The notes beneath the pieces were generated by a model. It was not told the DNA's origin, made no database searches, and worked only from the letters and a program-made list of their open reading frames with translations. Of a DNA stretch of 64,000 nt, positions 21,604-32,669 are shown piece by piece. The stretch is from Romanomermis culicivorax (lineage: Eukaryota > Nematoda > Enoplea > Mermithida > Mermithidae), in NCBI GenBank assembly GCA_963922205.1, contig CAWUHX010000046.1, forward strand, positions 1,116,001 through 1,180,000. The letters are read 5' to 3'. Made by a program: the position numbers and the translations under genes. The stretch's first letter is position 1, and every line of letters begins with the position of its first letter.

Positions 21604-22259
21604 CAGTGTTTTTTTGCATTGTGCAAAATTTTTTCCGCTCGTGCAAAACTTTTTTTTCAGTTTTTTTGCACTGTGCAAAAAAATATTTATCAATTGTGGA
21701 AAAAATTTGGTGTTTTCATATAGAAAAGATGCATTTTGGTAGATCCAAATTTCAAAATTTTCCGGCGCTTCGCGCCAGTTATAACTTTTAATAATCATTA
21801 TTATTTATTGTCAAGCTCAGGCGTGGCTTTTAGCATGTCTACCTTCACCTATTACTAATTTTTAATAGTTTTCATCATCTTAAACGTATTATTTCATGTC
21901 TAATTGGCGATCTTCAATTATCAATATATTTAATGAAGGAAGATCTCTATTTTTGCTTGATACATTTTTTGAGAAAGATCAACACATCAACTTGGTGCAT
22001 TTTAGAAGGTAGTAATCTCAAAATTTTCCCGCGCTTCGCACCAGTTATATCTTTAATAATCATTATTATGTGTTACATAGCTCAGACGCGGCTTTCAGAA
22101 TGTCTACCTTCACCCATCATGTAATGTATAATAGTTTTCATCATCCCAAACGTATTATCTCATGTTGTACAAAAAAAACCCTGTTTAAGAATTTTTCGGC
22201 GTGCAAAACTTTTTTGATTTTTTTGCACCGTGCAAAAGAGCTCGTGCAAAAAAACACTG
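21604..22259. mobile_element. hAT-like non-autonomous element, 656 bp
   Basis: Ends CAGTGTTTTTTTGCA and TGCAAAAAAACACTG are inverted repeats, with a perfect 8-bp duplication GTTGGAAG (21596-21603 and 22260-22267). An 8-bp duplication and CAGTG ends are standard for hAT elements. Subterminal GTGCAAAA motifs recur at both ends. The interior is a direct repeat of about 280 bp (about 21740-21910 and 22020-22170) around the word GCGCTTCGCGCCAGTTATA. No transposase. The homologous place in R1 copy 2 (about 60430-60470) lacks the insert. Confidence 0.88.
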
Positions 22260-24479
22260 GTTGGAAGCACTTCGTGTCAAAATGCTCATGAATATCCAAG
22301 GTTTTTGACTTGTTTAATGTCCATTTAACTGCATTTATTGTGATTCGATATTAAGCATTTATCGAGATTCAATTTTAAGCTGAAAATTTTCATTTTTCAC
22401 TGATTTTTGAGGAAGTAGCGGCTATGAAAATCTGAAAAGTTGTTGAGTTAAGCATCGAAGCACATTGGAGGAAATGCGGAGAAAATTTTTGATCTCATAG
22501 TCCAGGTGGAAAAATGTATATTCCACGATGATGTGCATTTTGCTAATTATTTAGTAGAATAGTTTGAATTGAAACTCAAATTCTCAGATATTCAGACTTA
22601 ATCTTGATTGATATAGATGATCTGAATTCAGGCAGTATAGTTTGCCTTCAGTCCAGCATTTTGTTGTAATTTACGTCTTATTGGATTATTCGTGATTAAT
22701 TTAGGGTTCTATGTAACTATGCACACATTTTGTCGCTGTTATTCATTTGGTTCAGCGATTTTTTGTGTTCTGGTTATCAAGACCTATGTGACTTCTCCGA
22801 GATATTGTATTATAAATGTTGCTTTGCTTTATAATTCATGTGAAATTCATGTTATGCCACATTTGTATATTAGGTTTAATGTGTCTCCCCAGTTTACTCT
22901 GAGAAAATCGTCATAGAAAAAAGTCATTTTTGGTTTGATGTAGGCGTTAAAGTGATATTTTAGAAAAGCTGCTATTTTTTTCTGATTCGAATTTGACACA
23001 ACAATCTATTCGAATTTGACAGAACAATCTAATAAATTTTTTCAATTAGTGAACTGGTCATTTGATGCAAACAGGGGCAACTTTTTGCTCCTGAAACGAT
23101 TTTGAGATATTATGTTTACATTGGCACGGACAATACGTCTATAGTGTCCACACTTTTTCAATCCTACATAATTGATCTTGATTTTTGAAATTGGAAAAAT
23201 TGACAGCTGCAGAGCACTACTATTTTGTAAGAGACAAACAGTTTTGGCTCAATAGAAAGATTTTTTGTATCTGTACAATCCGGAAAGATTGTTGATTTAA
23301 CATGGCCAGAAAATGATTCTCACGGCCCTAAAATCAGAAAATACTGAAAAGTGTTGTTGTGTCCCTCACCAGATTCTATTTCCTAATTCAGATTGGGAAA
23401 TCCACTGGTTTTTCCGAAATTGTGCTTTTTTGGGTGGAAAAAATGTTTGCAAAAGTGGGAAAATGTTGTGGATGCGGCGTGAAAGAACACTATTGTGGTG
23501 CATTTTGTAAGTAAACATGGGACATTGGCTGTTTTTGGATAATAAGTGATTTGTAACCTATTGTGTTGACGGAACCACAGAAATATAACCCCTTCTGTCT
23601 TGACACAACGAGCGAAAAAAGTCACTGCGCGGGAGTTAGTGCTACCCTCACCATTTAGAATTTTACCCCTGTATAGATTTCCAACCTTGGCAACATCAGG
23701 TGCCAAACCATTCGTTTTTCACCTTGGTGCTGGGTTTTACCTTACTGAATGTTTTTTGAGCATTGTTGATGCTAAGGAATTGAGAAGTTGCAGATGTTCT
23801 AGGTGTTATTACCTAAGGATCAATGAAAAGATGAATTTTTCAATATTATAGAAACCAGAATTTTCTGGCTTTAGGCGTTATTTAGCTCTAGAATGTGCTT
23901 TCTGGATACCACTTGCAGTCGTCAAGCTTGCTCGTTTGCTGGAGGTGCCTTCATTTTGATAAAATTACTTAGAACTCTTTTATATAGTGAAAATTTTGAA
24001 TTGACTCAGTTAATTTTTTTCATGAATCATTTTTTCACTGTTTTAATTTCGAGGAGCTAATTTGCATGATGGGTAAAGCTGATTTTTATTGTAAAATTTG
24101 TCGAATCATATTGCACAAGACGAAAATAAGTTTTTATTAATTAACGATCAGTTTTGTTAGTCACTTATTAAAATTGAGCTCATTCTGCTCAAAGTTCAAA
24201 AGAAAGGTTCTGATGACGTCAGCAATTTCGCACATGGTTACTACTTCCAGATCAAAATATGTGGTCTAATTTAATTTTTTTGCTGAATTCTGTCAGATGC
24301 TAGTCATTGTTAGCTCATTTTTGGTCTTAACATGATTCTTTATCAGTCAGATCAAATTGTAAACATTGTTGATTTAATAATTTTCTACGAAAAAAGTTGT
24401 GCATATTCGTTTTGGTTTTTCCTGATTCTGTTTGCTGCCAATCTACGTTCACCCTAAAAAGTATTTAAGTGGAATATCA

Positions 24480-25130
24480 TGAACAACTAAAAAAGCAATA
24501 TAGAAAAAATGGCACAATGTGGGAAATAAATCCTGTAAAAACTAAAACTGCTGAAGAAAAGAATAAAATAGATGAAGAAATAGAGCTGGTGAAAAAATCG
24601 ATAATGCAACATACTTCAAAATAAAACTGAGGGATAACAGAGACAAATAAGCTGGTGAAAAAATTTATAAAGTTGAAATGAGAATGCCATGAATAACTGG
24701 TGCACAACATGATAGGTACGAAAAAATCAATAAACGTATGAAGGGACAATGTCATAAATAAAACTAGAAGATAGCAGACGGATTAGTCTTTTTGCACAGG
24801 GCAAATTTTTTTCTACCAGCAATGGATGGTGAAATGGTCACCGAAAAGTGGTGGAAACATAACTGAGAGATAGTGAACATAGAATAACAAGCTGATGAAA
24901 AAGGTCCACAACCTATACTGAGAACGCGTGGGAAAACAGGTGGAAGTGGCCCACTGAATACTGGTTGCAAAAAACGTGAAAAAAGCCCGTCTTGAATATG
25001 TGACTGACCAGTTGGTGAAAAAATCAATAAACTTGAAAGGAGAATGCACCGAGCAAATGGGCGCAAAAGGTGGAGAGGATAATGGACGGAAAAAATGAAT
25101 AAACATGGAAAAAACATCCATATGGTGCAA
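24480..25130. repeat. Purine-rich minisatellite inside R1 copy 1
   Basis: An irregular array of 70-110-bp units built on AGCTGGTGAAAAAATCxATAAAC...TGAAAxGAGAATGC. The same type of array sits at the matching place in R1 copy 2 (61800-62290). The minus-strand ORFs of 92-117 codons here are rich in Phe, Ser and Ile because of the purine-rich repeat and are not genes. Confidence 0.65.
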
Positions 25131-26050
25131 AATTGATATAAAAAACAGAGCCCTAGAAAAAAACGATTTTTTACACAGCTCCTAGAAAATTATGCTTTTG
25201 AAAAACATCAAATTTATGGCTGAACTGTCTTTTCGAACACGCTTTAGATTTTTAACAATGTTGCCTAATCATTTTAAATGTGAAATTGATAATGTAGGTC
25301 ATGACGAAAGCAATTAGAATTAGGTGAATAATTAAACAGAATCAACATGTATGCATGTGTTTATGAGAAATAAATTTAAAATAGATGGATGAAAAATTAA
25401 TCAGTTGGAAATGCATATTATGCTGCATCTTGAAAAACAAGTACAAGTGGGGCCCATAAAAATAACCACAAAACTAACGAGCAAAAAATATTACAGAAAG
25501 ATTTAGTGGATACTAACAACTAGAAGAAAATTTGAACATTTCCCGGACAAAAAGCCCCAAGAGTACAAATAAATGGAGCATTTGGATGAAAGTAAAAGTG
25601 GTAGAAAAACCTTCCTGAAACAGCCGAATTAGTGCATTTCCCGTACAATAGAAAAAATGAAATGAGTTTAGGCTCAGCGACCATGTTGTTTCCAGAGATC
25701 ATTCCAATTTGACTGGATCCTACTGTTTGACCCACTCATGTTTTCAGTTTAAATATTGCCCCTTTTTTCCAAGCAGCATACACTTACATGGGGGGTATGG
25801 TGAAGTAAATTCGCCCATACCCTTTATATATCCTCGTCCGGAAGTCATGTAGTTTTTTTGAAAAAATTTTTCTGATAACTCCGTGAAGGGGGCCATTGTG
25901 CATCTTGCGTAAATCGATCAGAAAAATTTCCGCACCACCAGTAAAAACAGCTGAAAACATTGAAAAGGTTTCCGTTCCAGGCGTAAAACTCCAAATATTT
26001 TACACATGAGTGCAAAAAAATCCGCTCTGTGTGAAAAAACCTGACTTCAT

Positions 26051-28690
26051 AAACAAATTTTGTGTAAAAACATGCTTTTGTAGCTTTCTTTTTATCTTTT
26101 GCTCAATCACTCACAATTGCTCGATTAAGAGTCAGATGATTCTCCCCCTGGAGAATTCTTGCATTCATATCTGCAAGCATGGTTTTTTCGGCATGTTGCT
26201 AATGAAACCAAAGCTCTACTTATAGAAATTTCAGACGTTAGCACGCATGCTAATGACTGAAAGTGACAAACTTTCAAGGGAACTTCGAGAAGAAAACGAT
26301 ACCAACAAATTGTGGTGAAAACATTCTTTTTTGTTCAAATTCCTTTTGAAACTACCAACATCAAGCATGATTTCACAGATCAATAATACAATAAGAGCAA
26401 GTTATTAGAATCAACAGGCTCATACATTAGTTTCAGACCAATGTCAACTCTGCTAATGAATTTTTTATATTAGCTCGAGTGATAATGGGACTTGTGCTAA
26501 AAAAACCCTGTCTGCATACATGACGGCATTAGGATACCTAAAAAAAGTTATCTGAAGACATTATATTGATTCTGCCAAGAATTGCCAAATCATTTCCTAA
26601 AAGCTTAGTTAGTTGCTTCTGTTTGAGACATCATATTAATGGAAGCACAAATATGCCATTATGAATCCACAGTTCATTCACTTCCAATGACAGATGAAAT
26701 GGAGATATTCTCCACAAATGCAGACTTTCGAGATTTAACGATGGCATGAGCTTGCTGAAAAAACATCATCAAAGATGCCAGACTCGGGGAATGGGCTGAT
26801 ATGTACCATGACTTACCATAACTTACTCTTTCCAGCATTGATCAAATAATGAATATTGATCGCTCAACATTATTTATGATAAGCTCCTGATAACTGGATA
26901 GAGAGGCTCAAGAGGCTGCAAACACGAACTGACTGATCAACTTCCAGACATTTAAATGAAAATCAGCCAATAAATGTTTGTGACCACATTTGCCATTTCC
27001 ATTACAATCAAAAACTATGCTATGGACCACAAAAACAAAAAACACAATGAGCCTTCTACGCGCTATATATGTACAGAAACACAAACATATTATGCACCAA
27101 ACACAAAAAAATAACCATATTACGCGCCACTGCCGAAAATGATTTGTTTCCTTGACGTCAATAAATTTTACAAGTTATCGAAAATTATCAGAAATGTGTG
27201 CATTTTTTAACTGGGTTTCTTACATGGATATGACAAGCCAAAAAATGTATTCTTCTACCATGGAATCAAAAATTCTCATGTTGATTAGAGATGTATGGGG
27301 TAGCGTATTTTGGAGATATCAGGTCCGGATCCAAAATTTTACGGATATTGGGTCCAGGTCCAACAAAAAGGTTGGGCAAATTCAGGTTTGCATACTATAA
27401 ACATAAAGTGTAAAACATAAAACACATGTGCTACAGAATATAGATAATCAATTTTTGGCATTCACCCAGTCGCAATTACAATATTCAACACGACAATAAA
27501 ATTTGGTTGCATTTAAAAATTTTTGATTCCACACATCAAAACTGGCAAATTTTTTTTCTTTTTTAGAGAAACAGTCATTAGTTAGTTTACCTCTAACAGC
27601 ATTCCATTTGCGCTGGATGGGTTTTAGAACCAGACTATGACAGTTTTGTGAAGAAAATGATGAGGAAACTGAAATGCAGGGCGGAGCACCGAAAAACTGA
27701 TTCCGAAACTTTAAGAACGACATAAAATAATTTTTTCAGTCTGTATTGTGAGTTCGGATTAGCTTAGTTCGGATTTTCGTCAAGAAAAAAATTTTTGTTG
27801 CATATAACTCGATCAGGAATCAAGTTATGTATGTAGAGCACTACAGATGCTATTGTTGAAACATTTTTGGGGCTATTTTTCCATTTATCCAGTTGCGAGA
27901 AACTTTAAAACTCATGTTAGGAATGCATGAAATTCGTTTTGAAAACACATCAAAATGCTAATGCATCTCCCAACTGAAACTTTTGCGCCAAAAAAACTGA
28001 TCAGTCTCGAGCTGTATTTATATGCAACTATAGGCCGAAAAAATTGGACTGCACACAGCTCTAAATTTAGTTATAAAATTCAGAAATGAAAATTTGATAC
28101 TAGACTATAAACATACGTACTGAAAACTTGGGAAAAGTTTTAGGCCAAAATTCAAAAAAAAAGTTGACGTTTAACGCATTAATTTTTTGTAAAAATCGTG
28201 CCGAACCTATTTTCCAGCTTACCATGTCAGTGAGATTTATCTTTATCTTATAAGATAAAACTGTGCAAGTAGTTCACGACGACTCGAAAAGAAATTCAAT
28301 GCTGGGAAAATTTAAATAACGCTAGAATTGTTCTGCAAGTTCAAATTTATTCAATTTTCGACTACGAATCTTATATCTAACAACAATGTAAAGACTGGTG
28401 AAAATTAAGCCGAAAATTGTGTGAATTTTCGGTCGGATCGGAACAAGGTACAATCACCAATGATATCGTATTTTCTATTAGAATGAATCAAGCACAAAAA
28501 GTAAGAATTTCAGTTTTAAATCCGAATGTGACTGAATGAACAGAGAATATTCAGAATTTATTTACATTCATTATTCATTGAAAGCCTATAAACTTTGCTG
28601 CAATGATGCTGATACACTGTTCGAAGACAACTCGTTCGTGTTCGAGTCAATTACGAGTACTTAGATAATATTATATTCATTGGCAGTGGC
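26051..28690. other. No gene recognised
   Basis: AT-rich sequence without a recognisable protein, RNA gene or clear transposon end. A minus-strand 91-codon ORF at 27448-27723 has a fairly even composition with several Cys, but I recognise no family and see no supporting splice or promoter context. A GGTCCGGATCC...GGGTCCAGGTCC motif pair near 27320-27365 recalls the GATCCGG repeats of 15.5-16 kb. Confidence 0.45.
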
Positions 28691-28694
28691 TCGG

Positions 28695-29714
28695 CGCAGA
28701 GCACCGAAAATTTTTTGCATTTTCGGCCCCCAAATCGTCTAAAAATCAAGGACATCTAGTCTTTGACCACTCAAAAATTTTGCGCCAATTGGCACAAACG
28801 CTCAAAATTTTTTGTGTCATATTTGAGTGAGTTTACATGAGAAAAAGCAAGAGAATAATTCAAAGGCATAGCTATTATTTCTCATATTTCTTTGACGACA
28901 TTAAAACAACCAAATTTTGACATCACAGGTAAATCAGACAGTAAACTTTGATAAAAAGATAACAATGAAGAATAAAATTTTAAAACTAATTCTCAACAGC
29001 TAACAATTTGACATGAAGGTATGAACTTGACCACAGGCCTTTTTCTCTGCAAAGGCCAGGTTCCAATGTGCAACTTGGGGAAAAATTTTGGTTGCGCAGA
29101 TAAATTTTTAGTTGTTCTTTCTAAAATCAGCTTAATTTCATCGGAAAAACCAGCAAAAACTAGTTTTCTTCTATTTCGTTCGCGTCAGATTTAGGCTTTC
29201 AAAAACAAATTTTCTGTGTTTTGAAGAGAAAATGAAAAGATTGGTGTATGAGTAACTTGTTCGACGCCTAGCGCCGCAAATTTTTCTACGATTTTGATAC
29301 TCTAGAACGCCCGAAAATGAACCTTTTCAACTTTTATTTCCTATACAGAAGGTTTAATTTTTCAGTGAATTCAATGAATTTTCAGTCGGGCAGACTACAA
29401 TTCAAAAACTAGGAAAACAACCAAGAATTTTGATTCTTCAACCAGCAAAAAGTCCCACTTGAACTCAAAATGTTTCAATCACACAAAACGTCAAAATCTT
29501 TTCAAAGACTGCAAAAAGACTTTGGGAAAATAACCGAGAAAAATCTTGCTTTTCGTCAAATTCTCAAAAAAACGACACAGGATCAAACATTTATCCGTTA
29601 AATCTTGATAATCAAAACCAATAAGCATTAGCTGGAATGATATTCTCTAACCGCGTATTGGAGTAATATGAAAAAGTTATTAAAATATTAAAATCCCGCG
29701 CGAAGCGCCGGAAA
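28695..29714. repeat. Inverted hAT fragment followed by R3 repeat
   Basis: 28695-28820 is the reverse complement of 29760-29890 (CGGCGC...TTTTCGGCCCC...TTTGCGCCAATTGGCACAAA), so an inverted pair brackets this segment. 29040-29710 is an R3 copy in plus orientation matching 54680-55620. It includes the CGACGCCTAGCGCCG palindrome at about 29261-29275 and the TCAGTGAATTCAATGAATTT block at about 29353. No coding potential. Confidence 0.6.
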
Positions 29715-30544
29715 CAGTGATTTTTTGTGCCAAAACATGGTTTTCGGCACAAAAAAGTTTGGAATGGCACAAAAAATTTTGGGCGTTTGCGCCAATTGAC
29801 ACAAATTTTTAGACTGGTCGAAGGCGGAATTTCCTTGATTTTTAGTTATTTTTTGGGGCTGAAAACGCAAAATTTTCTCGGCGCTTAGCGCCGAGTCAAT
29901 AAGTATAATAATAAGTTACGTTTATTTGTGTGAAACCTGAGAGAATTGCATTCGAAATAATATATTTGTATGATCGCAACAAACTTTGAGATTGTCAATG
30001 ACTGCAAAAGTGCAAAATGAATAGGAATGTTCACTTGTTCACTCAGTGTGATTAGAAAAATGAATAGGAATGTTCACCTGTTCACTCGGTGTGATTAGAA
30101 ACCGAAATTTCAATTTTCAGTGTTTGATGCGAACAGAAAAATTGACACGATTTTTATGTAAATTAGTATGGCGAATGTATCTTTGTTTTCATCACACTTT
30201 TGGCATAAAACTTTTTGAAAGTTTTCAGTAAGTATGTTTTTACGCTGGAAAAAAATTTTTTGTGCCATTGGCACAAAGTTTTTTAGCGCTTTGCGCCAAT
30301 TGGCACAAATGTCCGTCCGTGCACAGAAAAAGGCTGCCTGGAAAATTTCAACAATTTTCAAATTTATAACGCGTAAAATAACACCTCCGAACAGGAAACC
30401 CGCAAAAAAATATTCCTCAAATTGGTGCCTAAGTACACAAAAATTTACCTCAATTTCAAAAAAAATTCCTCAAAAATGGTCCATTGAGGAAATAGAATAA
30501 CTGTGGTAGGAACTAGAAAACGCTGCTGCACACAAAAAACACTG
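29715..30544. mobile_element. hAT-like non-autonomous element, about 830 bp
   Basis: Left end CAGTGATTTTTTGTGCC and right end CACACAAAAAACACTG. The flanking octamers GCCGGAAA and GCTTGGAA agree at 5 of 8 positions, so the duplication is decayed or the right end is misplaced. It shares GTGCCAAAACATGG, the GGCACAAAAAA motif, the TTCCTTGATTTTTAGT block and the GCGCTTAGCGCCGAG palindrome with the element at 53784-55887. No ORF of note. Confidence 0.65.
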
Positions 30545-30889
30545 GCTTGGAAAATATTTTTCTACAGTAAACAGAATATCTTCTCTAACGTCGCCGCTAA
30601 ATAGTCGACTTTGTTCACAGCCGATTGAAAAAAACACTTTTTTTATACAAAATTTCGTTCAAAACTTTCACAATACGATGAAAGAGCATCACGAGAGCTT
30701 CAGAAAACTATAATATCATCTATGTCTAACGTGCCGTTAATGAGGAAATTCTAATGAAAAACGGTTATATGTTTTCTATTATGTGACGTCAAACACATGA
30801 ATGGCTGGGTAAAGTACACAGCGGGAATACCGGATTTAAAATTATGTAACAACAGTTTTGACGGAGTTTTCGGTGGCTGAAGCAAGTTA
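30545..30889. other. No gene recognised
   Basis: Unremarkable AT-rich sequence between two transposon ends. Confidence 0.5.
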
Positions 30890-31328
30890 CACTACCAGGC
30901 GAAACTAACCCCCGAAAATTCGCGTCCGGGACGCGTCCTGGACGCGTCCGGGTCGCGTCCAGGTCGCATCCAGAACGCGTCTTTTTCGGCAGCACAAAGA
31001 AAACTTTCATCTTTCTTAGTAATTGACATTCATGCAATAACTGTCAATCATAGTTCTTTCATAATGTGTAGTGGATATGCACTTTGTTTTGACCTACAGT
31101 ATGACAACAGTTGACCTTTCGTTTATATCTGGTAAATAATGTGTGCTTTCTATAGGGAGGTAAGAAGGAAGCCTCAGCAAAATTCTTTGGCTTTGTGTGA
31201 CACAAGCACATGGCCTGTCAATTTTATTGTCGGTATAGTGTGCTTTTCGCGTCCTGGGTGCGTCCGGGACGCGTTCTGGACGCGTCCTGGACGCGACCGG
31301 CATGGACGGTTAGTTTCGCCTGGTAGTG
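30890..31328. mobile_element. MITE with CACTACCAGGCGAAAC TIRs and GC-rich subterminal repeats
   Basis: Perfect inverted ends (CACTACCAGGCGAAACTAAC... and its complement, 21 bp) flanked by TA on both sides (30888-30889, 31329-31330), giving a 439-bp element. Directly inside each TIR is an array of CGCGTCCxGGA units: about six at 30930-30982, and about five in inverse orientation at 31248-31300. Both are very GC-rich against an AT-rich centre. These look like transposase-binding repeats. The Arg-rich short ORFs here are translations of this array, not genes. Confidence 0.85.
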
Positions 31329-31954
31329 TATATTAGTAATTTGGGTTTTTCCAGTTTCTGTTTTACTGTTAAAAGCAGAGCTAACAAAATTAAAAATCTT
31401 AGTGTAGCAATATATTTAGAATATTCGACTTAATCATTATTTCATAAAGTTTCGTTGATGATTTGGATCGGAACACACTCTACAAGAGATTTAGCATCTA
31501 ATTTTATTGTTTATGAACAAACTATAGAAAATTCAATCTGTTTACTAAATGTGTCCTTGCATGATTAATACATAGAATCAGTGTTTTTTCTGAAAAAGTC
31601 CCAAAATTTTTTCCTCATGAGGAAAAATCTATTTTTTTAGTTGCTGTGCTTAAAAATCGCTCAAAATCATTTCTGATGTGTTTTTTGAACGTTTCCCATT
31701 AACTTGCATCTTCATCCACGAAAAAACCGAAATTTTTTTGCAAAGAGGCTCGAGCTATGACCTGTTTGTAAACAAAAGTCAAAATTTTTCCCAAAAAAAC
31801 ATACACTTTTTTGCAAATTTTTTAAATTTTTTACAAACTTGGGGGGGGGGTTGGGGGGTTGGGTGATTTTGGGTACATGGTTGGCCAAGTCAGGCAGGCT
31901 CCGTGATTAACAGCTAGATGTACTACTGCAACACCTTTCAAGGAATAAGACCTC
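31329..31954. other. No gene; contains a G-rich tract
   Basis: AT-rich non-coding sequence. At 31841-31866 there is a run of 11 G followed by TTGGGGGGTTGGG, then GGTACATGGTTGGCCAAGT. The latter phrase also occurs next to a G-rich run at about 58532-58580, so this is a shared repeat. Confidence 0.5.
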
Positions 31955-31956
31955 TA

Positions 31957-32202
31957 TAGTCTGTTTTTCTTGAAATGCTCCTAAATAATGAAAGTGGAAA
32001 GCAAGTAGTATTTCAGATTTTCACGATTTGCTAATGAACAATATATCGTATAGGACCGGGAACTTGTGAGCATATTGACCTAACCCTTAACAATTTTTAG
32101 AGCAAAAGATTTTACAGAAAGAGCTCTATGTAGACGATTTTGATGACGGTATTGATTTGTCTCACTTATCTATTTGGAAGCATTTCATAAAAAAACAAAC
32201 TA
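31957..32202. mobile_element. TAGTCTG-family MITE, copy 2
   Basis: TAGTCTGTTTTTCTTGAAAT...AAACAAACTA with TA at both sides (31955-31956, 32203-32204). In reverse orientation it matches the MITE in copy B RT (12448-12692), including the GAAAGTGGAAAGCAAGTAGTA block and the AAGAGCTCTATGTAGACGATTTTG block. Confidence 0.85.
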
Positions 32203-32422
32203 TAAATAATGAAAGTGGAAAGCAAGTATTATTTCAGATTTCCACGATTTTCTGGTAAACAATATATCATGTATGACTGGAGATTTGTGGGCATACTTAT
32301 CAAACCTTTAACAATTTTTAGAGCGAAAAATTTTATAGGAAGAGCCCTATGTAAGCGATTTTGACGACAGTACTGATTTGTGTCACTTTTCTATTTGTAA
32401 GCATTTTATAGAAAACAAGCTA
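32203..32422. mobile_element. TAGTCTG-family MITE, tandem partial copy 3
   Basis: It follows copy 2 without a gap and lacks about the first 27 bp of the left end, beginning at AATAATGAAAGTGGAAAGC. It ends ACAAGCTA next to TA. The head-to-tail array points to local duplication or to insertion of one copy at the end of another. Confidence 0.8.
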
Positions 32423-32429
32423 TAGATCG

Positions 32430-32669
32430 GCTGTCCCAGTAAGTTGACCATCTTAGTAAGATGACTGTCCCACAAAGTCGACTATACTGATAAACCTAAA
32501 GTCCGTGACAGGTTTATGATCCAAATTTGAAATATCAGATTGCTTTCAGGGCCCAGGCGTAGGCTTAGGGTTGGGCTTGTGTAAAAGAGATGTGCAGGTG
32601 ACCTTCTGTAACAGGGACCCAACTGAGATGATCAACTTATTGGAACGATCGACATACTGGGACAGTCTA
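32430..32669. mobile_element. Possible MITE with CTGTCCCAGTA ends
   Basis: CTGTCCCAGTAAGTTGAC at the left and the complement of ATCGACATACTGGGACAG at the right form imperfect inverted ends of about 18 bp around 240 bp. CTGTCCCA is repeated at about 32465. No target duplication can be fixed with confidence, so the class is open. Confidence 0.55.

Larger units (their letters stand above)
17466..26050. repeat. R1, copy 1: very large non-coding repeat
   Basis: Starting at CACGGCGTTTTTGGTCTGCC, this stretch is collinear with 53293 onward. Matching anchors in the same order: 17466-17575 with 53293-53403; 19110-19200 with 57918-58010; 20895-21135 with 58680-58980; about 21500-21590 with about 60360-60435; 22290-22990 with 60480-61145; 23880-24180 with about 61480-61790; 24480-25130 with 61800-62290; 25860-26045 with 63495-63690. 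No ORF above about 120 codons and no known protein motif. Internal direct repeats exist (17830-18010 resembles 18935-19100; about 18170-18700 resembles about 20280-20740). The 3' end is approximate. Type unknown: a large non-autonomous transposon or an old segmental duplication. Confidence 0.7.

Noticed and set aside
24477..25130. Minus-strand ORFs of 92-117 codons rich in Phe and Ser
   Set aside because: They coincide with the purine-rich minisatellite; the low-complexity translation carries no domain. The same holds for the 145-codon ORFs at 61793-62282.
27448..27723. Possible small host gene (91 codons, minus)
   Set aside because: No recognisable domain, no splice or promoter context, and ORFs of this size are common by chance in the window.
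31094..31303. Arg/Pro-rich 65-82-codon ORFs at 30.8-31.3 kb
   Set aside because: They are translations of the CGCGTCC arrays of the MITE.
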